64,000 bases of DNA from positions 29,481,979 through 29,545,978 of the forward strand of contig NC_088302.1 in the NCBI RefSeq assembly GCF_032854445.1, given 5' to 3'. Positions 1-13,765 of this stretch are shown here, piece by piece. The first letter of the stretch is position 1, and every line of letters starts with the position of its first letter. The stretch is from Liolophura sinensis. Taxonomy: Eukaryota > Mollusca > Polyplacophora > Chitonida > Chitonidae. The notes under the pieces are model-generated. The model was given only the letters and a program-made list of their open reading frames with translations, was not told where the DNA came from and did no database searches. The translations under genes were made by a program, and so were the position numbers.

Positions 1-2676
1 GCAAAGTGAATTCGAGAATGAAATACGCTATATAATCGGGATGATGGTGGAATGATACTTCTGGTAGTATTATGCAATTGTTCCCGGGGAGTTAATCACA
101 TTATTGCTGGACCCCCTGACTGAAATTTGCCTGAGGTGACACACCCACACACAGTCTGCTTACTGAGCCGATGATGCACATCATGCAACTTAACATGGCA
201 GAATCACGTGTACTTTATGCACGCACGTCTATGCGTGGTCACGCTGTATGTTAACAAACAGATCGTGGCTACATTTAGATGTGTAACCATGGATGTAGAC
301 CTATATATTTCTTGATTATTTGCATGATGTCACTCACAAAGCATGTTTTTATCGGCGATTGTGAAAGACACAAAACTTTATAAGAAATGTTAACTGACGC
401 ATTGAAATATTATTCGGGTTATGGTTATGTCTTATCAGATGGAGACTTCGTCGTTTCTTGTCTGATTTTATCTTCTAAGCAAGTCAGTATGATCGAGTGT
501 AATCTACTTTTGGTGAAACCTTCCAAAAACGAAGTTTTTAAAAAAATAATTCAGATTCTCTATTTTCTGAGGAATCATTAAATTTTTTTTCAAATAGTTA
601 CGGCGGTGGACAGGATTATGTGCCGTGACTAACGCCTTCACACTAATTTAGCATCTCACAGATTTTGAGAAGGATGCCCGACGGTTTGAGAGATCAAGGA
701 ATCAAACATTTTAGCAACCTTTCGCATCTAGGCATTGGTCCTCGCACCTCTTTGTTGATAAAGAGTTTTTCAAAGGTACCGTTAATGCAGTAAATATTAC
801 TATGGTATAACTAATGCTGTGGTCATTTTCCCGGGCAAAAAAAAACAAACCAAAAAAATTGTGTTGGTTGACGGACGTCTATGCCAGGTTGAATACATTT
901 TATGTGATTAAACGTATTGCCAGAAGCACTGCAGCTTTATCATGGCGTTGATACTAAATTATTGACAATGGGGCAATAATGAGAATCAAGTGCGATCTTG
1001 GTTTAGCTATAAGCAAGGGTCCCATTGTTCCATCAATTCAGTATCAGTAGGACAGTTAGCAAAGTACACCAACTACTTCCTTTGACGACCTTTCAACTGT
1101 CTTGAAATCTAAACAGTCACCATAAACACCAAACACCAAACAAAAGGATATACTGGCGTTAAAGTTTCTTTTTACTTCCTGTATACTTTATATTAATCTT
1201 CGGCCAATCACAAATGAGGGCAAACTAGGCCTACATTTATACTAATATGAAATTTTCAGAAATATGTGTCATATAAAAAAAGAACCTTTCTGACGTGTTT
1301 TAAGAGAAACCTCTAATCGAAGTAGCATGGCGTGATCATAAACCCCTGTGCCATGTTCAGCGTCCTCTGGTTACACTGTGCGACACAGTAGTCTTGTTTG
1401 TTGATTTTCGTCTGGAACACCTCAAAGATGTGCGGACACTCTGTCTCCGATGTCAGTCTACTGGCTCCATCTGAAAAGTCTTGCAATTCCAACCACAATC
1501 TATGAACTGGTTGAACTTAAAACAAACACGTCGCTTTTTGACTAACAATCTTTATTGTCGTGAATAAGTTGTCAGCTTTGTGAAGAGAACAAAAATCCTA
1601 AAGCTGTTTATTCCGTGTGCTTTGCCAGGTTCTCAGTAACAAATAACGCTACTGTGGTATGGCCATTGCTTTTTGACCGTTGACAGGTCGTCGTTAAAAG
1701 CGCATGTTGACTCGACTCAACATGTAAAGAAGGAATTAGGGAATACCCACGGGTCTTTAGCACGTCACTTATCGGCGAGAGAGAGGCTCCTGGAGGCGGG
1801 CTGACCGGCTGATTAGCTTAATAAGGCAGGGATGTAACAAGGGACACCCCATTATTCATGCTTACTCCTGACGCCAAGTGGGCCGCGTTGAGCAAACAGG
1901 GCATGTGGAATCTAGCGCCTGCTCGATCAGCCCTACTTCCCACCTTTGTCCTCGGAGGACGCACGATTCGAAAAATCTCCACCCACAAAACAGAAAGAAG
2001 AACCTCATCTTTTTCTTCTTCAGACTTTATTAAACCAAGTGTTGAATTGTCTAATGAATACCAGTAAAGCGTTGATGGCAGAAACGAATTGTTTTCCAGA
2101 CTAGTTTTGTGCCACCAAATCGTTAATGAGAAAATTCCCGCTTGTTACCTGTATGTACACGGACTTCAACGGAATTGTTAAGTGATACTATAATTAAAGT
2201 CGTACATCATAGAAAGTAAAAACAGATCAGCGACGACAGTGCGATAGCTAACAAATGGTCACGCGTAACCTGTAAAATATGGCCTTTTGTCATTTTACCT
2301 CTGTCAGGGTTTTATTCTAACTGTTCATGTAAATGCATAAATAGTAGTAAATTGTAGATTTTTTGGACATTGTATATTTCTTCCTAACGTGTGATCAATT
2401 TATATTGCTTTCATGGCTGGTATATAATTTTATGAAACTATAAAATTTTCCACCTTTGCCTGGTTTGACGTTATTCGAGGGTAACGAACACCATAACACG
2501 TTCACTTGTAAAGTATGTCGGTTTTATGGGGTTTTTTTTTGTAGCCATATCAGCCTACATTAGTTCGCGACTGGGTAATTTCTGTAAGTTTCAGATTATA
2601 CTCAAGTATATTTCTCTTATACGATAGAGGAAAGTTTTATGGGTGCACAAAACCAAAGTGTTTGTAGTATTTTTTC
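1..2676. other. Intergenic, nothing recognised
   Basis: AT-rich sequence with only short chance reading frames. I see no RNA gene, transposase or conserved protein motif. Confidence 0.5.
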
Positions 2677-2870
2677 ACTTGATTACTTTACGCCGTACTC
2701 AAAAAAATTTCACTTATACGACAGCGGTCAGCATTATGGGAGGGATGAAACCGGGTAGGCCCCGGGGAATACCCACGACCATCGGCAGGATGTTGACTTT
2801 CCTTTGTTCGACCGGAGAGGAAGCAAACATGAGCTGGACTTGAACTCGCAACGACCGCATTCTTGGAGTG
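2677..2870 (-). repeat. SINE family A, 5'-diverged copy
   Basis: On the plus strand the copy reads from 'ttacgccgtactc' through 'cacttatacgacagcggtca' to 'catgagctggacttgaactc'. This is the reverse of the family tail, body and tRNA B-box. The tRNA-like head after the 'gaccgcatt' segment is not the one seen in the other copies, so it is truncated or replaced. Confidence 0.75.
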
Positions 2871-3039
2871 CCTGAAATAAGCAGGTGAACTCTTCCACCT
2901 GTGGCATGTGTCACATTGGTGGAAGGCAAGTGGTCTCCAGTAAACTTCATGGAAAACCACACAAAAGCGCACTGGCGCCCACTTTATGCCACCATAATAT
3001 GTGAACAGTGAAAGCAGAAGAATCTAGTAAATTGCTTGT

Positions 3040-3115
3040 CCAAGAATGGCACTGAACCCAAGCATGAGATGACTTAGCGATCGCAAGATAAGTACTATAA
3101 CCACTCAGCAACGGT
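3040..3115 (-). repeat. Degenerate tRNA-like fragment
   Basis: On the minus strand 'gttgctgagtggttatagta' resembles a tRNA A-box region, and 'gggttcagtgcc' lies about 50 nt on like a B-box. The spacing fits a decayed tRNA-derived SINE head rather than a working tRNA gene. Confidence 0.4.
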
Positions 3116-3119
3116 CCTT

Positions 3120-6100
3120 TCACTTTACATAGTTCATATCAATGAATATTTCATACTTGAACTGATAAATGAATGTTTCATACTTGGTTTGATAAATTTT
3201 GCCAAATGAGTGGGTAATGTTTTGATTTGATATTGATAACATATCCACAACTTCACAGTATAAGATATGATCTAGTTATGAATGAGCGACGATGTCTATG
3301 ATCATACTGCTCCCAGCAGGATAAATAACACACAGTGAAAGATAACGGTGGAACGGTTTTCAGGCGAGTGTGTTTACCATCAAAACCCAAGATCCGTAAT
3401 CCAAGCCGGCTGCGGCAGTCCTTATCCGGGGTATTTTACTGCTTTTGATATGCAAATTGCCGTCGATTGCACAACACTGGTAAATGTTCCGGTTCTAATA
3501 CCTTAAGTCCCAGCCCTCCTGCGAATTGCTCATCAGGCCCAGCTCGGTACCGGATCTGTTCGTACGTCAAGGCCAACTCGGCGAGCGATTCCTCACACAA
3601 ACATCAGTTTATGGCCGACTAGCGTCTCTTCCATCCTAAGATTATCAAAAGATTTCTACAAAACTACATCTATTGGCATAGCTAATTGCCCTGCAAATAT
3701 TTAATATCTGTGTGCATTGGGTCGGCCATTTGGCTTGTTGACCATGAGGCTTTTACAGCTCCAAACTACCTGCTTCCTGACACGCTAATACATACATGCA
3801 CCGCAACGTCGGTGCCCCGAACACAAACAATTGGTTAGCTTTCAGGGGGCTGATTTATACGGCGTCAGAAGCACATCCCGTCTTTGGTCGCCTTAGAATT
3901 GTTTTGTGGCTATTGGATTCCGAAATAAGATGAACTTGGAAATCAACTTGGCAACCCCTCGGGAGAGCGAAGTTCATGGTGAATGTCTCCTCTGTCGCTG
4001 TAAAGCTTAGTCGTTGGGAGCTTAACACCCCGAATCACTGTCAACATGGTCCACGGAAGGCCTCCCGTGAGCTACTTGTCTGTGAACGCGGCGAATGGAG
4101 TTTACAGCATCATGTCGATCTGAAAATGGCCTTGTACGGGTTTCCATGACAGTGATGGACGGCCAAACGGAGGCCAAAGGTGTCCTCAAGAGTCGGTATA
4201 GCTCTGGCATTTATCCTAGCCAAAGTGTAATTGGCACGACGATCAAAGCAGCCCTGGGCTGGCGGGGGCAGCAATTCAGGTTCTTGGTGTCAAGACCAGG
4301 TGATTCTCACAGTCAGCTTATAGACGGTGCTTGCCGATAAGTTTATTCTTCTGTACTAACGTTTTCCAAACAGCATGCAGCCTGAGAAAACACTTCAGAT
4401 CTCTGGCCGTGGTATAAATCTTGCTCTAGTGTTAATCCAAGCAAACATTCGTTTATACCGATATTAGCCCAGTTTGATTTGCGATCAGGACAGCGTTGGG
4501 TGGTGCTATTGACAATTTATTGGGCATTTAGGCAAACACTGGGCGCATGATAAGAGGCAATAACCTGACACATGTTGGGCAAGAATATTGTGTTTTGTGT
4601 AAGAATGATCACCCGAAATAACCGCGTGCTTCACGGGCCACGGTCCCCCATACATCCAAGCGCTTGAAAAATATGTTGTGCGCGGGTCGGAATAGAAGGA
4701 ATAGCGTTGAATGCTTAACAGGGCTTGGTCTATATGTACTTTCTTAGGTTCGTTGGTGTTTTGCCTTGAACGTCGACTTAACAATTGGTCCTGATATTAC
4801 TAACCCTGGAATGACCATATCTTTGGTGTTTTGGGGTTGTTCTGGGAACTGGGTTTTGGGCTTATTTGACCTCCATTACGGTTAAAATCCCAATGTTCGT
4901 TTCCACGCTTAGTGGGAAATTCATATACATGCTATTACGTGTCCGTGTCGAGGTTCTATTCCATGGAACCGTTAAAACACATCTATGAGAAAGCGGGTAT
5001 ATTCCTACTTAAAAGCCTTGACTTGAAAAAGTTAATGGGCGGAAGTAAAATGGCAGAATGGTGGACGTACTTCCCATTTGGTGGCGTTTCTCTTCGGGCG
5101 TTAGTCGGACTGCGGCCCTCGCCCTACAGACATCATTCAGTTACATTAACCCGACCTATTCAGTGTGTGTCATTAATCAAGGGCACCGGGTGTGAGTATT
5201 ATTTGAAACTGACTCTCTTGCCTCCAGCGTGTCAGGACGTGAGATCAAACTAAACATTTGTCATGTCTTCCAGCTAAAGCTTTCCTAAAGCCAACGCTAA
5301 TCCTGTCCATTCTAAAACCTGCAACCACATTCTAAACGGCCAGCCCGTAATATTGCTGACAGTGACGCTGAGGGTTAAGTTTGGCGTCGTATTTCCTGTG
5401 TATAATACTGTCTTAAGGAATCCCCACTGCTAAGAAATATGCGTGCAGTTAAGAACTCCATGCGGATTTATATTTATTAAATGGAATATGTCATGGTTTG
5501 CCGTAATTACATAAACAATCACCAAACCATCAGTGCGGATACATGGCAAACAGAGCAATGTTTACTGTAACGCAATACGATCCCAAAGGCGTACGCCTTG
5601 CCGCTCCATGATTGTGTGCTGGTGACACTTTTGTAAATATACCCCAGACAGCCAGGTATAAGGTTCGGGTGTTGTCATAAAGGTTATATAATAGAATCAA
5701 AGCAAACACGAGCCTGGTGAGGTAACTTTAACAATCGAAGCGAGGAGCGTGTCATCTTTGGTGTCTGGCTACAAAACCAATGGGATACTACCACTTATCG
5801 TTTATATTTAGTTTTTATCTAAAGAGCTAAACCTGTGTCCAAATCTTAAAATAAAAGACTTAGATGATAAGGAGCACGTTGTTCAGTTGTTAAATGTAAA
5901 AACATGAAATGTATTGAAGCCGTTTTTGTAAGTCATAAGGGATTTTTGCTCTTTTCACTTTTGCCTGGCGTAATGTCACAAAGCGCGAAGTGTATTTTCA
6001 ATCGCTCTTGACATTACAACTGGCTTACGTCATATCTGTCTGATTACACGTCAACAGGGGGAAGTATCACGGAAACTGCTGAATACTTTGTTTTTTGATG

Positions 6101-6735
6101 AATCGCCAGTTATAAGGTTAAACAGCATTATTTATTTTAAATCCTTCTGGACTGTAGTGTTTGCTTAGTTTCATTGGATTTAATTCATATCATTTTAATA
6201 TTTTCACCTATTAATATTTTCACCTATTTTTCTGAACTGAAGTAGAACGTTAACTGGTGAGGCTAGCTGATGTAAATAAGAAGAATATAGGTGCACAATG
6301 CAAAATATATTGAGTATACATAAATAAGAATTGCAATATAATATAAGCAATGCTCCCAGATAACAGTGACAGGCTGAGGCTACATGGTGGAGGGAGAAAT
6401 CTACCGAGGCGTTCATATGGTCCGCAGCAATGTTGTTGCAATCTACCTACTCTAAAGCTTGCCACTGGGAACTGGCACATTATCTATGGCTGAACAATTA
6501 GTCATGACAGGGATCTGCAACCTACTAACCCTACTGCCAAGTACATCAAAATATCAGATGTGATTTTTGTCTATAACACTGTAACACCATATACCAGTGT
6601 GCCGATATTCAAATTAATCCCCACTTGGCATGGGAGTCATTGTCACTTAAGTTTAAATTAGTCGTTAGATCGATCCGTGTTAGTTTGGCCTGTCTGAAAA
6701 ATAACTGACTCACGAATATATAATATTTCAAAGTA
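3120..6735. other. Intergenic, nothing recognised
   Basis: Some higher-GC stretches around 3.8-4.35 kb and 5.0-5.25 kb carry short open frames on both strands, but with no recognisable protein motif and no splice-supported structure. They may be conserved non-coding DNA or simply unremarkable. Confidence 0.4.
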
Positions 6736-6910
6736 TGCTTACGCTGTACTCAAGAATATTTTACTTATACGAAGCGGTCAGCATTCTGGTCAGAGGAAGC
6801 CGTACAAAACCCGTGGAAACCCACGGCAGTCGCAGGCTACTGCAAGATCTTACCACGTACGGCCGGCGAGGAAGCCAGCTTAAGCTGGACTTGAACTCAC
6901 AGCATTAATG
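6736..6910 (-). repeat. SINE family A, truncated copy
   Basis: Matches the family A tail and body in reverse ('cttacgctgtactcaagaat', 'cttatacgaagcggtcagca', 'aagctggacttgaactcaca'). The head region after the B-box is missing or diverged. Confidence 0.75.
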
Positions 6911-8826
6911 TAATGAATAAAGAGGATACCGGAAATGTCCAACAGGTATGTACTGTTATGAGATTATTTATAATGTTAATATAGTACGTGTATATATATC
7001 TAATGATAAGAATGCAAAGAACACCGTATATTCGTGGTTTGGTCAGGTTTGCGGGTTTTATATCAGAAATACCGTTTCAGATGCTTTGAAAATTAAGTAC
7101 TAATACTGGACGTGATTTTGAAGAAAATTCATGTACAGCGAAATCATGTTTTAAATTAGAGCGAGATTTGCATTCTACGGGCTTGACCAATGTTTAACCT
7201 GTTTGTCCTTTCATGTTGAAGAAAGTTTCATGTTCGGAAGCCTGATTTTGCATTACGACAGCTGTATCTCTTGGGCCAGCCACTTTCTGTGAGATTTTAC
7301 AGATAACGACTCTGTGCCTCAGTTCCAGCTGTCATTATTTTGTTTCTTAGGGCCAATGTTTGGACGGTTTTTCTTCAGCATTAAACCTGACAGCGTGTGA
7401 AAGCCCAGTTATCAATTCGTCTCGAGGCTCGTTACATTGTAAGAACCTTTCAGTGTAGGAAAACACTTTTCCGATATATGCTGCCTGATAATAATAGTTT
7501 CGTTCACTGAAATCTGATGGCCTCAAGTCACTTTTGTAATGCATATTGCCATCTATAGATGGTTGTAATTACTGAAATAATTTGAATTTTAAAATCATTT
7601 CTCGTCTTTCGACAAATATTTGACACCACTATATGGCATCGTACTTGAGATGCCCAGACAGTTCTTGTCATTTATGCAAACGCGAAGATACCACTACATA
7701 TTGTCCAAGTATACGGCTCAAGGTCTTACCGAGGCCCTCCCTCCCGCTGGGTCAAATGAAAAAGATATCAACCAATCTGGTGGCGAAAATGTTGGGGAAC
7801 TGCGAAAAATAAAAGGCGACAATGTCATTTTACGGCGGTTAAGCATTTCCTCTCGCCTTTGTCGGGTTCTAAAATCGCTCAGCGGACTTCTACATATGGC
7901 GGGCATAACTAGCGGAGGTTTATTGTTTTCTGTACCATAAGGGAGTATGACAAAGCCTTATTGTACTCTGCGGAAGGGCAATAATTTGTGGAGACGGCCA
8001 CGGGAACTGACGGAGTGTGACTGGGAGTCTGGAGAAGGACGGATGTAACCGCCGATGGCTGACGGGAAGGCTCATCAAGAAAAATCATTGTCCCAGCGCA
8101 GAGCATGGTCATGTATGGTTCAGCAACCATAGCCTTATATGCGACCCATATAATAGGACCGTTTCTCTTAAAAGCTTGAATTCCTCAGACACATGTTTCA
8201 GCCATTTCAGGCCAGGGACATGCATAACTCTTTTCTGAACAGGTCGAACTTCATCTGGAGCGTTGTCAGGTATAAGCCTAAAACGAAAAGGCACAGCGTC
8301 GCTCTAAAGAGAAATCTAACATGCACGCACGAGATCATAATTCATTTTGACGGGAAAGATTCATCACTGCTGAGATAGATGATATGAGAGCTGTTTAAAA
8401 GATCCTATAGTCGGTAGTTTGACAATGTTTATGACAATGATTGATTAATATCAGTGTTTATTGATCTCAAGTTTGATCGATGTTAACAAAGTGTCTGCAC
8501 AATTCCTGAAAAAAGGGAAGGAAAAAAAAAAACCGTTTCGTTCGAAAACGAAATAGAGTAAAAGCTGCAAATAGGCGAACTACAAATATGATCCAAGTTT
8601 GAGTATATTGGAAGAGCTCTGCCATAGAATCATTCACTGTCCCTGTAGACCTATAGATGGTAAATAAAAGGCTTCCATTTACTACACAGTCTGAACATCA
8701 TTGGTGCTGTAGTATTATCTTACAGCACTGTTCATTTTGATTATATCTTTATTTGATTGGTGCTTTATTAAGCAATGTTAATGTACCTTGTACAAGTATC
8801 AAACAAGCATAATGTTGTAGGCTACA
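6911..8826. other. Intergenic, nothing recognised
   Basis: No protein motif or structured RNA was seen. The overlapping short frames on both strands around 7.6-8.4 kb show no family resemblance. Confidence 0.45.
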
Positions 8827-8839
8827 TGTAGGGATATTA

Positions 8840-9057
8840 TTTATTTATTTGTTTGATTGGTGTTTTACGCCATACTCAAGAATATACTCAGGCAGAGCCG
8901 GGGGAAAACCCACGATTATCAGCAGGTTGTTGGCAGACCTTCCCACGAATGGCCAGAGAGGAAGCCAGCATGAGCTGGACTTGAACTCACAGCGACCGCA
9001 TTGGTGAGAGGCTCCTGGGTCATTACGCTGCGTTAGCGCGCTAACCAACTGAGCCAC
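8840..9057 (-). mobile_element. SINE family A with target-site duplication
   Basis: On the minus strand the head reads 'agtggctcagttggttagcg' (A-box) and the B-box is 'gtgagttcaagtcc'. The element ends in a simple AAATA-type tail. It is flanked by a 13-bp duplication with one mismatch: 8827-8839 (tgtagggatatta) and 9058-9070 (tgtatggatatta). The central body carries an internal deletion compared with the copy at 56.75 kb. Confidence 0.88.
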
Positions 9058-9070
9058 TGTATGGATATTA

Positions 9071-9969
9071 GCGTCAGTCTAATACAATAACTGAAGTTGT
9101 CTGGGGGCTGGTTGTTTGCCTCCGAACAAAGCTGCACGCATGTAAATCCACCCAGCAGATCGGGCGGTCAATGAGGTTTAGTGGCGGATGTTCTAGCGAT
9201 GGGTCCACAACAGACGTCTCCAGGCGCAGACCCTCGCGATGGTCTCTTGCCACACACCAAGGCTTCACTCGAAATGTTTGTTTACCGTGTATCAAGGTGT
9301 TCTGATTAAAAGCGCGCAGATTGTTTGCCAATTATCGGCACTCGAATCGATAATCAACCCGTACAAAAGGTTTCTATGGGGTTTTATTGTATTTAACTTG
9401 GTCGACGCTGCCATTTGTTAGCTCAGCCGATGGAGATTTTGGATCGGATTACGGTTGAGTTGTTGTCAAGACTCGCTTCGACCTACTCCTTGGGCAGAGG
9501 CCGACTGTGGCGGGCACGGTAACAGCACGTCGTGAACTGTCCACATCAGACATGATGTACAAGCCCCTGGCTGGTATATTAGTCGCTTATACACTCAACC
9601 CACACCATTTCAGCTCGTATTTCGGTATCAGGAGAAAGCCGGAAGCAGTTTGAACGGCCAAAACAAGCGTTTTCTGTTACGATGCCACCTGGTCTTTGAA
9701 CTAAAAAGGCAGACAGTTGGCCTAAATGCCGCAATGTAAATAGAACGTGTAATTTATGACTATCCGTCTGTTGTACGCGCCATTTATATCAGTCCACTTA
9801 GTCAAAGTATTCTTTTTTTATGTGTGCTTGGATAGGAAATCGTATTTAGCTCCTCCTAGATTCGCTGTTCTCTATCCCCTTTTCCGCACTATGCAGTCTA
9901 CGGTGGCTAACAAAGAGCTGTGATACTTAGCACGCTATTTTTAAGGTGTAACACCTGTATTGTGATTAC
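9071..9969. other. Intergenic, nothing recognised
   Basis: No coding, RNA or repeat signature was identified. Confidence 0.45.
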
Positions 9970-10545
9970 AAAGAGCGTCACCGTAGGTGTCTGAAGAACA
10001 GGTGGACCATTTGTTTTGTACACCGGTGATTATCAGAGATAGTGTCATCAATGGCGTCTCATGGGCATGGTCGACCGGGTGTTGGTACAGTATGATTCTG
10101 TGGAGTGTCATCATTGGTGTCTAATCCGGTGTTCGTACATCAATTGTGACTAGACAGCCCGCCGTCGATCGGCTGTTGGTGCACTGGCTGTGTCCAGGTC
10201 GACCTAACGTTAGTAAACTCTGGTTGGATGGAGTGCCATCATTGATGCCTGTAGGACAGGTCGACCCTTTTTCCGCAGACCCTTTTTCCGAGGACCAGTT
10301 GTGACCCAGAGTATCTTCAATGGTGTCTCATGAACAGGTTGGTCTGGTGTTAGTACACTGTGCAGCTGTGTCCGGTGAGAGTGTCATCACTGGGTACCTA
10401 TAGGACAGATCGATGGACCTTTTGTTCGTGCATCGGTAGGCACCAGAGAGTGTCGTCAATAGTGTCATGCATGTACTACGTCGTGCTTTTACACTGCGAC
10501 TAGATGTATGCAGTGTCATCACTGGTGTCTAAATTTTGCATTGCA
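9970..10545. repeat. Degenerate tandem repeat, period about 70 bp
   Basis: Variants of 'gtgtcatcaatggtgtctca' recur near 10040, 10107, 10229, 10313, 10380, 10452 and 10514, with 'acaggtcgacc'-like and 'gttcgtacatc'-like blocks between them. The copies are strongly diverged and the spacing irregular (60-120 bp), as in an old minisatellite. Confidence 0.65.
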
Positions 10546-11202
10546 AATGTAGTGACGTTGGGACAGCAAAATGATGCTCGTACAATGTGGAGATAATGAA
10601 CTATCGGAATGAGGTTGATATATCACCACTTATGATAATTCCTAGGAAGGCAAAACTAAAGCAAAAAAAAATTATGTAAAGTGACGCATCATTATAGTCC
10701 TAAAACCTTCCAAATTGCCATCATGAAAAAAGAACTTTTCTGTACGCTTTAAAAAAAAATTTAAATATCAAATAAATACCATTGAAAAGAGTATGCACTT
10801 CCTCGCAGGTGCATGCCATAAAAAATTCTGATATATACCTCAAGTTGATAAATTATCCGCTGTGGGCGACTCCATTTTGCCTAAGAACTAGTCCTGAAGT
10901 CTTCTGTTTTAGGAGGAGATTTCCCATCGGGAACCGCCGAAGTGCAGTTCATACATTTCCGGTAGAACTCTTCTTCCCAGAAGGTAGCGAACAGTACAGT
11001 TCGTTTTCCGCTTGACGATCGGGAAACCGGAATGTTGGACGTGGGTTCCGAGTTCATACGAACAAGCGGACAGATTTGACGACTCTCACTAGCTGAGAGG
11101 CAACACACCCCCAGCATAAATTACAGGGTGTTAAAGATGGAGGACGCGATGAACTGAATGAGCCGTTTTCAGGCTTTACGTGTATGGCAAAGAAAAATGG
11201 CC
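10546..11202. other. Intergenic, nothing recognised
   Basis: Poly-A runs, and short frames only. Confidence 0.45.
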
Positions 11203-11390
11203 AAATTATGCACCAGATAGAAAAAAATGTGCTCTTTTCAGTCTGTAGTGTCATTGTTTGAAGTTTTCTTCTCCTTCAAACATTTAAATCGCAAAATTAT
11301 GCAGCAAGCACCACCAGATAGAAAAAATGTGCTCTTTTCAGTCTACAGTTTCATTGTTTTAAGTTTTCTTCTCCTTTAAACATTTTGTAC
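11203..11390. repeat. Tandem duplication, about 101-bp period
   Basis: Two copies of a block containing 'caccagatagaaaaaa', 'tgtgctcttttcagtct' and 'aagttttcttctcctt' start near 11211 and 11312. Confidence 0.75.
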
Positions 11391-13597
11391 ATATGACATG
11401 CTCAAGTCAAAATGTAATGAAAAATCAACCGCGTGGGTTTAGGTTTGGAGATCTCTTGTCCACGACATGGAGCTTTGGCAACTGTTATCTCCAACAGTTA
11501 CATCAGTCCGCCGTCTAAATGTTTTGACAATTGCATTCATTTCTCCTCTTTATCACAGCGCTGATAAATCCTGTGAAAATCTAAATTGATGGGCTCAGAT
11601 GAAACAAAGAATATTTCGCTGCATGCTTCAAAAATATAATATCAGGATACCAGCTGTGATCATGTTGAAAAAGGGAGTGACATTTGTAATAAGTCTTAAT
11701 AGAGTTTAAGCTTTGATAAAATGGAAGGGAATGGCAAAAGTTATCTTGTTTGCAAGGTAGTCGGCTTTTAACCCCTCGGAGGAGTTTATGCGAAGAGTGC
11801 TCAACACATTACCTCAGGGTCTCCAATCTGGCTGGCCATTTACCCCCGCTCAGTGCTTTTTGGTTATCATCACTAAGTAAGGATTTTGCTTTTCGATAAA
11901 GCTTTTCCAAACTAATGCGGATCAAACTTTAAACTCTCTGGATCATATCCAAAGTTAGCACTACAAGGCCTCTGTACCAAACCTCAGTACTTAACTGCTT
12001 ATGGTGGTAAGTCTGAGTTTCGTGACGTCAACATGGGATTTAAAGCCTGCTAATCTTGGCTTTAAGGTCAAGGGTCAGGACTGGAGCCGAGGGTTCTCGT
12101 GCACGAGGCGTGAATGGACAAATCCAATAAATCCCCGGTCTCTACACATGATGACAGGAATAGACGACAAAACGCCCCGTCGCTTTAAAGACAACTTAGC
12201 CTAATAGGATGGCCATAAAATATGATTTAATTCCGATATTCCCCAATCCTTGGAGACTCGCATTTTTGGGGCTTTTATTTGGCTTTTTAGTTTTTAAGCG
12301 ACCTCGCTGCTTTACTGCGTTGCCCGAAAGTGGTGACTCACAATCACGGTGCCTTTTTCTCACTGGACAGGCTTTACTCACGGGAACCGGGTTTATTTAC
12401 ACTAGGAACAGCCATCTGCAATCCAAAATATCCGACTACAAAACACAGTAAAGCGCCTGACATTGGCCCATACTTACACATACTGCCGGAAATATTATAA
12501 TGACTACATGCAAAGTGTATATATAACACCCATTCCAAATTAACGAGGAAAACAATATAAGGAATGTTTAACTGAAATAAACGGTTTATCGATGCAAATA
12601 TGGGAATAGGAATTAACCTCCTCGTCACTACATAAATCGAATGACTGATCATAACATATCAATTCAGTATTTTGTTGAGTTGTGTAACTTTGCGAAGAAC
12701 GTCTGGGAAAAACAAATCCGCATTATAGTCCACCAAAAGATAACTCAAAAGTAGAGGTTGGTTTCATTGCTGTATCGATCATGGTTCATAGCATAAACAT
12801 GACCGGATACAGTAAATAAATTGCAGTGGAATATTTTGAGGTGGAATTTCCCAAGGTTTAAAGACATCCAGAAAATATTTACCATATTTGCTTTGTGTTT
12901 CTTTTAAGAGTTTTTTAAGAAGAAACTATTTGAACTATAAGCAACCTTGCTGTAGGAACAACTATACACATCAAAACGTTTAATTTGTTTGTTGATCAAC
13001 TTCTTCGTAGACTTGGTCATGAAATATGGGTGCAATACATTTTTTTTTGTTTTTGAAGCAAGCATATTTTGACACTAACGTCAGGTTTAATCACCGTTTT
13101 CTTTCAAATACTTAGATAAATATAATAGGTCCGCTAACCTAGCATAAATTCTTGGAACAATATAGTAAGAAGAGGTACGAAGATAGCAAGGAGCAGGAAT
13201 TCGAATATAAAGCATATTGCACATTAAGAAATGAAAGAAACACTGATCTAATGGCGTGTCTTAGGTTATAAAGTTCATCTTTTGGCACACCCATTAATGG
13301 TTTTCAAACTATGCTATGGAATATTCTACTTTTGTTTCGGAATTATACACAAAATAAGCAGGATATGAAAGGTCAGTGTTCACAAATTTGTTACGGTATG
13401 ACAAAGGCACCATCCACATTTCCACCCGTGACTGAACCCGTTCGTATAGTGACTGTACTGTAATTATTAACCATTTCACATGTTTGCAAGATGTTTGTTC
13501 AAGCAAATTCTGTGTACATTGTATATTCTGTGTTGGCTGATAAATTTGTGCATTCTGTGGAGCCCTGAAATTGGTCAACTTAACCAGTGTCTCCAAA
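11391..13597. other. Intergenic, nothing recognised
   Basis: AT-rich sequence with no recognised element. Confidence 0.45.
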
Positions 13598-13765
13598 ATT
13601 TATTTATTTATTTATTTGATTGGTGTTTTACGCCGTACTCAAGATTATTTCACTTATACGACGGCGGCCAGCATTATGGTGGAAGGAAACGGGGCAGAGC
13701 CCGGAGGAAACCCACGACCATCCACAGGTTGCAGGCCGACCGTCCCACTTGCGTCACCAAAATAA
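13598..13765 (-). repeat. SINE family A, head-truncated copy
   Basis: Starts (plus strand) with a (TTTA)n tail, then 'tgattggtgttttacgccgt', 'acgacggcggccagcattat' and 'cccacgaccatccacaggtt', and stops before the tRNA-like head. Confidence 0.8.

Noticed and set aside
4022-4340. Overlapping frames on both strands in a higher-GC patch
   Set aside because: No recognisable protein motif on either strand. Frames on both strands over the same bases are usual in GC-richer non-coding DNA.
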